A stretch of DNA of 64,000 nucleotides from Corynebacterium ulceribovis DSM 45146 (lineage in GTDB: Bacteria > Actinomycetota > Actinomycetes > Mycobacteriales > Mycobacteriaceae). Position 1 is the first letter of the stretch. The number at the start of each line of letters is the position of its first letter. The stretch lies in assembly GCF_000372445.1 (NCBI RefSeq), contig NZ_AQUY01000002.1, forward strand, positions 89,561 to 153,560, written 5' to 3'. The notes under the pieces are model-generated. The model had not been told where the DNA came from. It searched no databases and saw only the letters and a program-made list of their open reading frames with translations. The position numbers were made by a program, and so were the translations under genes. Of this stretch, positions 10,653-19,214 are shown piece after piece.

Positions 10653-11858
10653 ATGAGCACCATTCCACAGTCCCCAGATGACGTCGTTATCCTCGGCGCC
10701 CGCCGCACCCCGCAGGGCAAGCTGCTTGGCCAGCTGGCGGATTTGTCCGCAGTAGACCTCGGCGCCGCCGCGATTGCCGCGGCCGTGGAGTCCGCGGGGG
10801 TTGAGCCCGAGGACATTCAGCACGTGGCATTGGGCCAGGTTTTGCTTGCCGACGCAGGTCAGAATCCAGCTCGACAGGCCGCTGTGAAGGCTGGTTTGCC
10901 GCTGACCACTGGCGCCACCACTGTGAACCGTGTTTGCCTGTCGGGCTTGGACGCTGTGATTCAGGCGACGCGCATGATTCGCGCAGGTGAATTGGATGTC
11001 GCAGTTGCTGCTGGCCAGGAGTCCATGACTAATGCGCCGCATGTGGTGTCCGGTTCCCGCAAGGGCCGCGCCTACGGCGCGATGCAGATGCTGGACACCT
11101 TGGAGCGCGACGCACTGACCGACGCGTTCAATGGTGAGTCGATGGGTGTGAACTCTGACCGCGGTAACGCGGAGCGCGGCATCACCCGCACTGAGCAGGA
11201 CGAAGTGGCGGCGCAGTCGCACCAGCGTGCGGCTAAGGCATGGGAAGAGGGCGTCTTCGACGAGGAAATCGTGGAGATTTCCATTCCGCAGCGCAAGGGT
11301 GACCCAGTTGTGGTCCGCGAAGATCAGGGCATCCGCCCGCAGACAACTGTGGAGTCGCTGGCGAAGCTGCGTCCGGCGTTCTCCAAGGATGAGTCTGCGA
11401 CCATTACCGCTGGTAACTCGTCGCCAATTTCGGATGGCGCCGCCGCTGTGGTGATTGCTCGCCGCAGCTGGGCAGAGGAGCGCGGCCTGGAGCCGCTGGC
11501 AACCATTGGTGCTTCCGGTGCGGTTGCTGGTCCGGACACCTCGCTGCACTCGCAGCCATCGAATGCGATTAAGGCGGCGCTGGCCCGCGGCGGCTGGGAC
11601 GTGGCGGACCTGGACTTCATCGAAATCAATGAGGCCTTCGGTTCCGTCGCGGTGCAGTCGCTGAAGGACCTGGACTACCCGCTGGAGAAGACCAACATTC
11701 ACGGTGGTGCGATTGCGCTGGGCCACCCAGTTGGTGCGTCCGGTTGCCGTCTGGTTGTGCACGCTGCACATGAGCTGGCTCGCCGCGGCGAAGGCAAGGC
11801 TGCGGTTGCCTTGTGTGGTGGCGGCGGTCAGGGCGACGCGCTGCTGATTTACAAGTAA
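10653..11858 (+). CDS. Thiolase (acetyl-CoA C-acyltransferase)
   Basis: 401 residues. The nucleophilic Cys is in NRVCLSGLDAV (about residue 94), the NEAFGSVAV motif is near 329, the general-base His is in ALGHPVGASGCR, and the second active Cys is in ALCGGGGQGDALL near the C-terminus. It cleaves beta-ketoacyl-CoA with CoA, or the reverse. Located 60 bases after the ligase, it would split acetoacetyl-CoA to two acetyl-CoA and complete the pathway. Could also be a general fadA/atoB thiolase; substrate not decidable from sequence alone. Confidence 0.9.
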   Translation: MSTIPQSPDDVVILGARRTPQGKLLGQLADLSAVDLGAAAIAAAVESAGVEPEDIQHVALGQVLLADAGQNPARQAAVKAGLPLTTGATTVNRVCLSGLDAVIQATRMIRAGELDVAVAAGQESMTNAPHVVSGSRKGRAYGAMQMLDTLERDALTDAFNGESMGVNSDRGNAERGITRTEQDEVAAQSHQRAAKAWEEGVFDEEIVEISIPQRKGDPVVVREDQGIRPQTTVESLAKLRPAFSKDESATITAGNSSPISDGAAAVVIARRSWAEERGLEPLATIGASGAVAGPDTSLHSQPSNAIKAALARGGWDVADLDFIEINEAFGSVAVQSLKDLDYPLEKTNIHGGAIALGHPVGASGCRLVVHAAHELARRGEGKAAVALCGGGGQGDALLIYK

Positions 11859-11907
11859 ACCGCTGCGCACCCAACCAGAACTTGCCTCTGGGGAATGGGT
11901 TAAGGGG

Positions 11908-12837
11908 TTAGCCCAGCAAGAAGGCAATGAGTAGCAACGCCGGGAGGCAGGCCACTGTGGTCAGCACCCCGGCGTCGCGCGATCCTACGGTGCCAATGTT
12001 GTAGCGCGTCGCGTAGTTGAACACGTTTTGCGCAGTGGGAAGCGCTGCCATGGTCACGGCCGCCAACAAAGCGTCATCACGCATACCAAAAGCGAAGTGC
12101 GCCAACACATATGCAATCAGCGGCATGACAACAATCTTCAGCGCCGACGAGACAACCACTGCCCGCCGCGGCGACACCCCACGCTCCAACACCGACGCCG
12201 ACGCCAGCGAAATGCCGAATGCCAGTAGTGCCATCGGGACCATTGCGCCGGCCAGCAAATCAATGGGCGTTTTGACGAATTGGGGCAGCGCAATCCCACT
12301 GAACCCCCACGCCATGCCGGCAAGAGCCGCCAACAGAATCGGATTCGCGAACGGGGTGGTGATGATCTTGCGGAGGTCCATACGCTCGGATTTCGCGGTC
12401 ACGATGTCGAGGTACGCAAGGGTGACCGGGGCGTAGAAGGCAATCTGGAACAGCATCACAGGCACAACCGCGCTGGAGTCCTTCAGCACTGCGATGGCGA
12501 TGGGGATACCCAGATTGCCGGCATTCGAATACGACGAGGCCAGCGCGCCAATCACTGCAGGTGCGCCGCGTTTATTCAGGAACAATCGGCCGAGGATGAG
12601 GTAGATTGTGGCCGTCAATAAGGCGGAAAGCGCGGCCACCGCCAACGGCAAGTGGAACAACGACGCCGGGTTGGTGTCTGCGAGGATGCCGAATAGCAGC
12701 GCGGGCGTGGCGATCCACACCACCGCCATGCTCAGGACGTAGCCGGCGTTCGGGCCGAGGGTGCCGAGGCGACCGACGAGCCAGCCGACCAGGATGATCA
12801 GCGTGACGGAACCGAAACCGGTGATGAGTTCGAGCAT
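11908..12837 (-). CDS. AEC (auxin efflux carrier) family transporter
   Basis: 309 residues, almost entirely hydrophobic, with about ten membrane segments; the N-terminal ITGFGSVTLIILVGWLVGRL and the helix-breaking NAGNLGIPIA motif in the middle are typical of AEC permeases. Bacterial members carry small organic acids such as malate or malonate, but the substrate here is unknown. It converges on the thiolase gene with 49 bases between the stops; a short CCAGA/TCTGG hairpin lies in that spacer without a T-run. Upstream lies the very G-rich region 12838-13010. Confidence 0.8.
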   Translation of the reverse strand: MLELITGFGSVTLIILVGWLVGRLGTLGPNAGYVLSMAVVWIATPALLFGILADTNPASLFHLPLAVAALSALLTATIYLILGRLFLNKRGAPAVIGALASSYSNAGNLGIPIAIAVLKDSSAVVPVMLFQIAFYAPVTLAYLDIVTAKSERMDLRKIITTPFANPILLAALAGMAWGFSGIALPQFVKTPIDLLAGAMVPMALLAFGISLASASVLERGVSPRRAVVVSSALKIVVMPLIAYVLAHFAFGMRDDALLAAVTMAALPTAQNVFNYATRYNIGTVGSRDAGVLTTVACLPALLLIAFLLG

Positions 12838-13162
12838 GGGGTGGGGCGGGCTCCTTTGGGGTTGGGCTGGGGTTGGGTGGGGGGCTGGGCGTGTGCGGTG
12901 GTGCGGTGGGGCTGGCTGGGTGCCGGCGGGCAGTGGGCGGTGGTGCGGTGGTTGGGTGGCTGGCTGGGCGGCGGTGCGGTGGGCGGCGTTCCCCCGAATG
13001 GTAGCGCAGGTGGAGATGAGGCTGGCTGGCTCATTTCAGGAGGGAAGGAAGGTTGGGTGCGGGGTTGCAGTGCGGTGAAGCGATTGCGGAGGGAACCGTG
13101 AGTCCGCAGAGGCCGTCCATCTTGGTGTGGGTTGCGGTGTGCAACGGCAGCAAGGAGGAGAA
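12838..13162. other. G-rich intergenic region, no gene
   Basis: The first 175 bases on the plus strand consist of repeated G2-G6 runs separated by T, C or GT, with imperfect repeats of GGTGCGGTGG and GGCTGGCTGGG. The composition is unlike the neighbours. The open frames here are artefacts of this composition. The density of G-runs would allow G-quadruplex formation on the plus strand. It must also hold the promoters of the divergent genes at 12837 and 13163. Confidence 0.6.
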
Positions 13163-14278
13163 ATGCAGGGAGGGGCTGGGGGAGGCGGCGTTGCGGGTGG
13201 GCAAAGTCGGCGGAAGCGGAAGGTGCAGCCGAGGCTGGATTTGCCCGTTAATGCGGATGGGCTATTGGTTACCTCCGAGCACAGGAGTCGAATTCGCACG
13301 CTAGCGGGGCGCGCAAGAAACGGAACGGCGATAAGACTCGCCCGAGGTAAATATGTGCCGAGCGCTCATTGGTCTGAAATGAATCGCTCAGAGCAATTCA
13401 GGCTCAAAGTATTGGCGCTAGTCCCAAGAAACGCCGACGGGGTCATTACCGGTGCGGCCGCATTAGCCCTTCACGGAAGCTGGATCATGACGAAAAATGC
13501 AGAGCTGCGAATCATCGGCGGTGGCCAAGAGTTTCGGAAGCAGCCCAATTGCAAACGTGTTGAAGAGCAGATCCACAGGGAGCATGTGACATTTGTCGAC
13601 GAGAGACGTACCGCGGTCCTGGCGAAAGCGGCATTCGATGAGTGTCGATCGCGGGCACCGAGGGGCACTAAGCGGCCAGACCTGCGAGGGACAGTACTGG
13701 CCGTCGAAGGGGCTCTGAACTGCGGAGCTTCCAGGGAAGAGATGTTGAAAATGCCTGACCTTTATCCACGGGTGCACGGGCGAAAGCACTTTGCTGAAGC
13801 TCTACAGGTTTGTCATGGGTTTTGTGAATCTCCAGGCGAAGCATTGACGAAAGTTGCGTTGATTGAAGCTGGATTCGGCTTCCACCAAATGGGGGTTGGC
13901 TCCCATCGGGTGCTTGAGCAGGTAGAAATTCGTACCTCAAAGAGCCGGACGGGGCGATCTGAATTCGTGGCCAGAGTGGACTTCTATGTTCCGGCGCTGG
14001 GTTTGGCAATTGAATTTGACGGTGCGACTAAGTACCAGCGAAGTGCCGTAGTGCCGGACAGTAGTTCGCAACGAACACTGATGACGCGGGAAATTCACAG
14101 GGAGCGAGCCATCCGAGCGCTGGGTTGCGACGTTCTTCGGGTTGAATGGTCCGAGGTGCTCCAACCAAATGCGAGCTTTCGCGAAAAGGTACGCAAAGTG
14201 GTCGAGGCACGAGAACTTGCATTGCGAAATGGTGCTGCTGAGTTCATTGGCGAAGCATATTTCATTCCGACGTCTTGA
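13163..14278 (+). CDS. AbiEi-like / DUF559 (Vsr-type fold) protein
   Basis: 371 residues. Residues about 45-110 resemble the AbiEi antitoxin N-terminal winged-helix region, including ITGAAALALHGSW. Residues about 240-360 match the DUF559 endonuclease-like region, with RVDFYVPALGLAIEFDGATKYQ, in which Asp and Glu stand where PD-(D/E)xK folds keep catalytic residues, and LGCDVLRVEW. Such proteins are common and uncharacterised in actinobacteria. AAGGAGGAG at 13152-13160 supports the ATG at 13163; the frame also opens at 13127. No AbiEii toxin is adjacent. A more distant relative is at 57577-58359. Nuclease function is inference. Confidence 0.75.
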   Translation: MQGGAGGGGVAGGQSRRKRKVQPRLDLPVNADGLLVTSEHRSRIRTLAGRARNGTAIRLARGKYVPSAHWSEMNRSEQFRLKVLALVPRNADGVITGAAALALHGSWIMTKNAELRIIGGGQEFRKQPNCKRVEEQIHREHVTFVDERRTAVLAKAAFDECRSRAPRGTKRPDLRGTVLAVEGALNCGASREEMLKMPDLYPRVHGRKHFAEALQVCHGFCESPGEALTKVALIEAGFGFHQMGVGSHRVLEQVEIRTSKSRTGRSEFVARVDFYVPALGLAIEFDGATKYQRSAVVPDSSSQRTLMTREIHRERAIRALGCDVLRVEWSEVLQPNASFREKVRKVVEARELALRNGAAEFIGEAYFIPTS

Positions 14279-14794
14279 TAATCGCCGCGATGGGGCGCTG
14301 CCATCAAGGCGGTTGCAGCCAGGATGGGCGAAGCGTGACGGTGTGGGGGATAGGCGGTCGCTGTGCGGCTGATGGAAGGTGCAAGAAGGTGACTCGACGA
14401 TGCGTACTGACGATGCGTACTGACGATGTGTCGCGACGATGCGTAGTGGAGAATTACTGGCTCGAGCGGAAGTACAAGGGGCAAACAGTGCTGGCAAAAG
14501 TGTATTAAGTACCAGTAATTCGAAATCGACCATGGATTGTGAGCACGAGGCACAAGAATCGCCAGCAACAACGGTGCCTGCGCATGCAAAAAACGCCCGG
14601 CTCAACCCTGAGCTCGCGCGGAAAGCGCGGGAGCCCGCACATTCAGTGCGAAAGGGGAGCGGGGCGGTTTAAGGTTGTCCGAAGTGTTCGTTTTACGAAC
14701 CTGCCGGCACTAGGTCGCGTGCAACCTGGCGCCTACCAGCGAAAAGTCGCTGGCCCAGCTTGTCGAAAGGCCAGCATCAAGCCGGCCCAGCGAT
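14279..14794. other. Intergenic region with short direct repeats, no convincing gene
   Basis: 516 bases. At 14396-14450 the sequence GACGATGCGTACT is repeated twice in a row, with two degenerate copies following. The open frames here lack ribosome sites and family resemblance. The right half holds a leftward terminator (14588-14630) for the ribosomal operon and, at 14702-14790, GC-rich sequence with several small hairpins. Confidence 0.5.
14588..14630 (-). terminator. Terminator of the leftward ribosomal protein operon
   Basis: Read leftward, the stems CGCGC/GCGCG and GCTCA-GGGT-TGAGC are followed by CGGGCG and a run of six T. It lies about 165 bases past the rpsR stop. The hairpin and T-run are seen directly; the distance from rpsR is larger than usual. 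Confidence 0.55.
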
Positions 14795-15046
14795 TTAGCG
14801 GCTGGTGAAAGGCAGCAGTGCCATTTCGCGAGCGTTCTTCACTGCGGTGGCAACCTGACGCTGCTGCTGCGGGGTCAGGCCGGTGACACGACGGGAACGG
14901 ATCTTGCCGCGGTCGGAAATGAACTGACGAAGCAGGCTCACGTCCTTGTAGTCGACGGTTTCGACACCAGCGGACTTCAATGGGTTCTTCTTTGGGCGAC
15001 GGGACTGTTCAATCCGCGCCTTCTTAACAAAGTTACGCTTAGCCAC
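14795..15046 (-). CDS. rpsR: 30S ribosomal protein S18 (zinc-independent form)
   Basis: 83 residues, full length, with the conserved [34 protein letters not shown] core split as [12 protein letters not shown] and [20 protein letters not shown]. There are no cysteines, so it is the zinc-free type corresponding to M. tuberculosis RpsR2. Last gene of the four-gene rpmB-rpmG-rpsN-rpsR operon; 9 bases separate it from rpsN. Confidence 0.95.
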   Translation of the reverse strand: MAKRNFVKKARIEQSRRPKKNPLKSAGVETVDYKDVSLLRQFISDRGKIRSRRVTGLTPQQQRQVATAVKNAREMALLPFTSR

Positions 15047-15055
15047 TGTTTTCTC

Positions 15056-15361
15056 CTACCAGCTGGACTTGCGGACGCCCGGCAGCTCACCGCGGTGAGC
15101 CATTTCGCGGACGCGGACACGGGACAGGCCGAACTTACGCAGGAAGCCGCGTGGGCGACCGTCGTGAGAGTCACGGTTACGGACGCGCACTGGGGAAGCG
15201 TCGCGTGGCTGACGGTTCAGTTCGAACTGTGCATCCAGGCGGTCTTCGTCAGAGGTGTTCGGGTTCTTGATGATTGCCTTGAGCTCGTTACGACGCTCGG
15301 CGTAGCGCTCGACGATAGCTTTACGCTGCTCGTTCTTAGCGATCTTGGACTTCTTCGCCAT
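15056..15361 (-). CDS. rpsN: 30S ribosomal protein S14 (long, zinc-independent form)
   Basis: 101 residues, the long S14 type. The C-terminal [20 protein letters not shown] and [11 protein letters not shown] are diagnostic for S14. The CxxC...CxxC zinc finger of the short 61-residue type is absent. S14 sits in the head of the small subunit. Third gene of the operon, 3 bases after the rpmG stop. Confidence 0.95.
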   Translation of the reverse strand: MAKKSKIAKNEQRKAIVERYAERRNELKAIIKNPNTSDEDRLDAQFELNRQPRDASPVRVRNRDSHDGRPRGFLRKFGLSRVRVREMAHRGELPGVRKSSW

Positions 15362-15364
15362 TGT

Positions 15365-15529
15365 TTAGCGCTCCTCTCGAAATTCGACGTGCTTCTTGGC
15401 GATCGGGTCGTACTTCTTCAGGGAAATACGGTCCGGGTTGTTGCGCTTGTTCTTACGGGTCACGTAGGTGTAACCGGTGCCCGCAGTGGACTTCAGCTTG
15501 ATGATTGGACGAATGTCATTACGTGCCAT
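15365..15529 (-). CDS. rpmG: 50S ribosomal protein L33 (zinc-independent form)
   Basis: A 54-residue gene too short for most open frame cut-offs. It begins [17 protein letters not shown] and contains [20 protein letters not shown], the L33 core. The two Cys pairs of zinc-binding L33 are absent. It lies between rpsN and rpmB with spacings of 3 bases each, in the same order as the mycobacterial rpmB2-rpmG-rpsN2-rpsR2 cluster. Confidence 0.93.
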   Translation of the reverse strand: MARNDIRPIIKLKSTAGTGYTYVTRKNKRNNPDRISLKKYDPIAKKHVEFREER

Positions 15530-15532
15530 GGG

Positions 15533-15769
15533 TTAAATCTTCTCTCCCTGGGCGCGCAGCTTTGCCACGACAGCTTCGATACCGAGCTTGTCAATGGTGC
15601 GCAGACCCTTTGGCGTGACGTTCAGGGTTACAGAGCGACCTTCGGATGGAAGGTAGAAAGAGTGGCGCTGCACGTTGGGGTTCCAACGGCGGGAGGTGCG
15701 CCGGTGCGAGTGAGAGACGGAGTTGCCGAACGACGGCTTCCGTCCCGTGACCTGGCATTTCGCCGACAT
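15533..15769 (-). CDS. rpmB: 50S ribosomal protein L28 (zinc-independent form)
   Basis: 78 residues starting [20 protein letters not shown], with the L28 tail [20 protein letters not shown]. Only one Cys is present, so it cannot form the four-Cys zinc site. The ATG at 15769 is preceded by AAGGAG at a good distance; the frame extends to 15895, but that part does not resemble L28. First gene of the operon. Confidence 0.94.
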   Translation of the reverse strand: MSAKCQVTGRKPSFGNSVSHSHRRTSRRWNPNVQRHSFYLPSEGRSVTLNVTPKGLRTIDKLGIEAVVAKLRAQGEKI

Positions 15770-16298
15770 GGGGTTCTCCTTATACAGCCCAGGATGCAAC
15801 CGGTTGCGACGCACAGCGAGGGAGATCGTCACGCACACACTGGCAATGTGTGGCGGAGAAATGATCGAGGCGCCGTCGTGCCAGTGCACGGGCAAAAAAC
15901 GAATCTTTAGACAACAGCAAGGGCTAACCCTACAGCTCGCTGCCTGAAAAACCTAATCCCCTGGGCAAACGCGCCATTTGCGGCCCACTCACGCCAGGCG
16001 AACCGCCCACTCACGCCAGGCGAACCGCCCACTCACGCTAGTCACCAGACCTACGAGCATGCGCCGCAGCTGCGGAATTTCAGGATCGGCCATGCGCAGG
16101 TGTACAGTACCAGGTTGTTGTTATCGGTGCTTTGCGGTCCGTGGCGCCCCGGCGTCCGCGACGTGCTACTCCGATGCAGTAAATAGCAATCATCGTCCAC
16201 CCAACTCAGGCACGATCTGCGCCTTATATATACGCACCAATCAAGCGTTATCTGCGCGCCGAACCGACCTGAAGTTCAATCCTGAGGGAATCGATTTA
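15770..16298. other. Divergent promoter region between the two ribosomal protein operons
   Basis: 529 bases with no convincing gene. It must hold the promoters of rpmB (leftward) and rpmE2 (rightward). Features seen: the perfect 12-bp palindrome GCAACCGGTTGC about 25 bases before the rpmB start, an array of 22-bp direct repeats at 15984-16040, and no clear Zur box. The long frame from 15978 runs into rpmE2, but only the part from 16299 is recognisable. Confidence 0.5.
15984..16040. repeat. 22-bp direct repeats, two full copies and one partial
   Basis: CCCACTCACGCCAGGCGAAC plus CG is present at 15984-16005 and 16006-16027, followed by the partial copy CCCACTCACGCTA at 16028-16040. The repeats lie midway between the two divergent ribosomal protein operons. 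Confidence 0.8.
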
Positions 16299-16568
16299 AT
16301 GAAGAAGGATATCCACCCGGATTACCACCCAGTGGTTTTCCAGGATGCTGGTACCGGTCACAAGTTCCTGACCCGTTCGACCGCATCTTCGGACCGCACC
16401 GTCACCTGGGAAGACGGCAACGAGTACCCACTCATCGTTGTTGACGTCACCGCAGAGTCCCACCCATTCTGGACCGGCGCGCAGCGTGTCATGGACACCG
16501 CTGGCCGTGTCGAGAAGTTCCAGAAGCGCTACGGCGGCCTTGCTCGTCGTCGCAAGAAGAACGCTTAA
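16299..16568 (+). CDS. rpmE2: 50S ribosomal protein L31 type B
   Basis: 89 residues beginning [20 protein letters not shown], the classic start of L31 type B, with [20 protein letters not shown] near the C-terminus. It lacks the CxxC pairs of zinc-binding L31. GAGGGAA precedes the ATG by about 8 bases. It is followed 15 bases later by rpmF. Confidence 0.95.
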   Translation: MKKDIHPDYHPVVFQDAGTGHKFLTRSTASSDRTVTWEDGNEYPLIVVDVTAESHPFWTGAQRVMDTAGRVEKFQKRYGGLARRRKKNA

Positions 16569-16583
16569 GGAGGAGGAAAACCC

Positions 16584-16757
16584 ATGGCAGTTCCAAAGCG
16601 CCGGATGTCCCGCGCCAACACCAACATGCGCCGTTCCCAGTGGAAGGCCGACAATGTCGCCCTCCAGGAAGTCAAGATCGACGGCACCACCTACAAGATT
16701 CCACGCCGCCTGGTGAAGGCTGCACAGCTCGGCCTGGTCGACCTGAAGCAGTTCTAA
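16584..16757 (+). CDS. rpmF: 50S ribosomal protein L32
   Basis: A 57-residue gene, [20 protein letters not shown] at the start, as in actinobacterial L32. It contains no cysteine. GGAGGAGG at 16569-16576 is an excellent ribosome site 7 bases before the ATG. Second and last gene of the rpmE2-rpmF operon, followed by the terminator at 16855. Confidence 0.95.
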   Translation: MAVPKRRMSRANTNMRRSQWKADNVALQEVKIDGTTYKIPRRLVKAAQLGLVDLKQF

Positions 16758-16854
16758 GCTTTTCGGCTGAAGCCTTTCGACCGAATCCGTTTGGCGAAAG
16801 CGTTCCGCCTGACACCTTTAGGCCCGGGCCGCAGCTTTCGCGGCCGCGTAACTA

Positions 16855-16901
16855 CCGCCCCAATTCCCTGCACCGCTGCAGTGGGTTGGGGCGGTTTTGT
16901 T
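16855..16901 (+). terminator. Rho-independent terminator after rpmF
   Basis: CCGCCCCAA at 16855-16863 pairs perfectly with TTGGGGCGG at 16886-16894 and is followed at once by TTTTGTTT. An inner CTGCA/TGCAG dyad lengthens the hairpin. It lies about 100 bases beyond the rpmF stop and before the mprA promoter. Confidence 0.9.
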
Positions 16902-17034
16902 TGGGCTTTTTGACGTTTACCTGTAGCTCTGCCTCTAGCTCCATGACCATCTGCCAGCGGTTCTGCGGCCCAAATTGGGTTATTTCTGGGCAGTTCTCAG
17001 CGCGAACTTACCTCCACGATGCACAATGGTTGTT

Positions 17035-17727
17035 ATGAAAGTTTTGGTAGTCGATGATGACCAAGCCGTCCGCGAGTCGCTGCGCCGCTCCCTGACGTTC
17101 AACGGATACGAAGTTACGCAGGCTGTTGATGGCGTAGATGCGCTGCAGAAGATCGAGGAAGCCCGACCAGACCTGGTGATCCTCGATGTGATGATGCCGA
17201 AGAAGGATGGCCTGGAAGTATGTCGTGAACTGCGTAGCCGCGGCGACGACCTCGCAATCCTCGTGCTCACTGCGCGCGATGCGGTGTCTGAGCGAGTCGC
17301 TGGCCTTGACGCCGGTGCCGACGACTACCTGCCGAAGCCGTTCGCGCTGGAAGAGTTGCTAGCGCGCGTGCGCTCCTTGCTGCGCCGCGCCAACCTGACT
17401 GGCGAAGAGGGCGGTGCCGGTGAAACCTTGCAGTTTGAGGACTTGTCGCTGGACCCAGAGACTCGCGATGTGTTCCGTGGAGAACGCCCAATCAGCCTGA
17501 CCCGCACCGAATTCGCACTTCTGGAACTGCTGATGCAGAACCCCCGGCGGGTGCTGTCCCGCGCGCTGATTCTGGAAGAAGTGTGGGGCTATGATTTCCC
17601 AACCACCGGAAACGCGCTGGAAGTGTACATCGGTTATGTGCGCCGAAAGACCGAAGCAGGCGGTGAATCCCGACTGATTCACACCGTCCGTGGTGTCGGC
17701 TACGTTCTCCGGGAGACTGCCCCGTGA
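17035..17727 (+). CDS. mprA: OmpR-family response regulator (MprA-like)
   Basis: 230 residues. The receiver domain starts [15 protein letters not shown] and has the phosphorylatable Asp in [13 protein letters not shown] (about residue 53), Thr in LTARD and Lys in DDYLPKPFA. The C-terminal OmpR/PhoB winged helix is at about 135-228 ([25 protein letters not shown] segment). It overlaps the kinase gene by 4 bases and is followed by an HtrA protease, as in M. tuberculosis Rv0981-Rv0983, where MprAB responds to envelope stress and controls pepD. The frame opens at 16975, but the domain begins at 17035. Confidence 0.92.
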   Translation: MKVLVVDDDQAVRESLRRSLTFNGYEVTQAVDGVDALQKIEEARPDLVILDVMMPKKDGLEVCRELRSRGDDLAILVLTARDAVSERVAGLDAGADDYLPKPFALEELLARVRSLLRRANLTGEEGGAGETLQFEDLSLDPETRDVFRGERPISLTRTEFALLELLMQNPRRVLSRALILEEVWGYDFPTTGNALEVYIGYVRRKTEAGGESRLIHTVRGVGYVLRETAP

Positions 17728-19178
17728 TCCCTGGCCGCCCACCCGCACATGCGGATCAGGCGGCAGTTGAGGATGAAAGCGGCAGCTGGACCCGCAATAT
17801 CTCCCTCCGATGGCGCCTGACCTTCTTGACCGCCGCCATTGTGGCACTCGTGGTGGCGTTGATGACCATCGCCGCCTTCTTCACGGTGCAAAACACCATG
17901 TACCGAGAAGCAGATGCCAATATGCAGCGGCAAGCTAGCCAGCTGCTCAGCTCCCGCTACGCATCAGAGTTTGCACTCGATGCGGCGTGGACGGGGGAGA
18001 ACCTCAAAATCCTGAACCCGAACCTAGACGCGATGTACTTTGCGCCTGGGGTGTTTGCTGGCCGCGGTGACACGATTGAGCTGACCGCCACCGAAATTTC
18101 GGTGCTGCGCGGCAACAAGGAATCGTCATTCCGCACCGATGAAACCAAACAAAAGCGCATCTATGCGGTCCACGATTCCTCCGGTGGCACACTGGTGCTG
18201 GCACAGGACTTGGGGCCGACCCGAGATTTGCTGCGCTCACTGGGCGTCGTGCTGCTGATGATCGGTGCTCTCGGTGTGTTCGCAGCTATTGGTGTTGGCA
18301 CCACGGTGTCGACCGCTGGTTTGCGGCCGATTGGTCGGCTGCGCCGTGCTGTTGACTATGTCACCGAGACAGATGATTTGAAGCCAGTCGCGGTGCATGG
18401 CGACGATGAACTTGCGCGTCTTGCCCTCAGTTTCAATGAGATGGTCTCATCGTTGATGGCGTCGCGGCAGAAGCAGGCCGAATTGGTTGCCGATGCTGGC
18501 CATGAGCTGAAAACTCCATTGACGTCGTTGCGGACGAATATTGAACTACTGATGATGGCGAGCCGTTCTGGTGGCTTGGATGAAAAGGACCGCCAAGACC
18601 TCGAGCGTGATGTGGTCGGGCAGATCGATGAACTCACCACCCTCGTCGGCGACCTCGTGGACTTGGCGCGTGAAGATGGCCCGCAGCAAGTCATTGAAGA
18701 CGTCGATTTGGCAGAAGTGCTGGAGAATAGTTTGGAGCGAGTTAAGCGCCGGCGCCCAGACCTGAACTTCGAAATGGCAACAGAAACATGGCATGTATTC
18801 GGTGACCCACATGCACTTGGCAGGGCTTTGCTGAATTTGCTGGATAACGCTGCGAAGTGGTCGCCAGATAACGGTACGGTTCGCGTCAAAATGCAACGCC
18901 GCGGCGACGCATTGATGGAAATCAGTTTTGCGGATTCTGGTCCCGGGATTCCGGTGGAAGACCGAGCCAAGGTTTTCGAACGCTTTTACCGGTCCATTCA
19001 GTCGAGATCGATGCCTGGATCCGGCCTCGGCTTAGCAATTGTGCAGCAAGTGGTGGTTCGCCACGGCGGCACGATCACGATTGGCGATTCGAACGATGGC
19101 GGCTGTTTGATGGTGGTTTGCCTGCCTGGTGTCGCGGAGGAGCCAGTAACAAATGGCGAATCCATTGACATTCAGTAG
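17724..19178 (+). CDS. mprB: Sensor histidine kinase (MprB-like)
   Basis: 484 residues with a GTG start overlapping the mprA stop (GTGA). Layout: a first membrane helix at about 30-55, an extracytoplasmic sensing domain of about 110 residues, a second helix at about 172-197, HAMP, then the dimerisation helix with the phospho-accepting His in [14 protein letters not shown] (about 260). The ATPase domain has [22 protein letters not shown] and GSGLGLAIV boxes. It should phosphorylate the partner regulator in response to envelope stress. Full length with no missing catalytic motif. Confidence 0.92.
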   Translation: MIPGRPPAHADQAAVEDESGSWTRNISLRWRLTFLTAAIVALVVALMTIAAFFTVQNTMYREADANMQRQASQLLSSRYASEFALDAAWTGENLKILNPNLDAMYFAPGVFAGRGDTIELTATEISVLRGNKESSFRTDETKQKRIYAVHDSSGGTLVLAQDLGPTRDLLRSLGVVLLMIGALGVFAAIGVGTTVSTAGLRPIGRLRRAVDYVTETDDLKPVAVHGDDELARLALSFNEMVSSLMASRQKQAELVADAGHELKTPLTSLRTNIELLMMASRSGGLDEKDRQDLERDVVGQIDELTTLVGDLVDLAREDGPQQVIEDVDLAEVLENSLERVKRRRPDLNFEMATETWHVFGDPHALGRALLNLLDNAAKWSPDNGTVRVKMQRRGDALMEISFADSGPGIPVEDRAKVFERFYRSIQSRSMPGSGLGLAIVQQVVVRHGGTITIGDSNDGGCLMVVCLPGVAEEPVTNGESIDIQ

Positions 19179-19214
19179 ACGCTTCTAAGGCCGAGCTCAG
19201 TTCCATTCGTCATA

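Noticed and set aside
9135..11927. 930-residue open frame on the minus strand opposite fadD35 and the thiolase
   Set aside because: Antisense shadow produced by codon bias in two real genes; no recognisable motif.
12841..13101. Gly/Trp-rich frames in the G-rich spacer
   Set aside because: All three frames of the tract give low-complexity peptides; no ribosome site.
15095..15910. 271-residue plus-strand frame across the rpsN-rpmG-rpmB genes
   Set aside because: Shadow of four certain ribosomal protein genes on the other strand.
15978..16298. N-terminal extension of L31
   Set aside because: Covers repeats and shows no similarity to L31; the ribosomal protein starts at 16299.
15770..16298. 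Possible Zur box for the zinc-free ribosomal operons
   Set aside because: The best matches around 16180-16200 keep too few of the TGAAAA/TTTTCA bases to be claimed.
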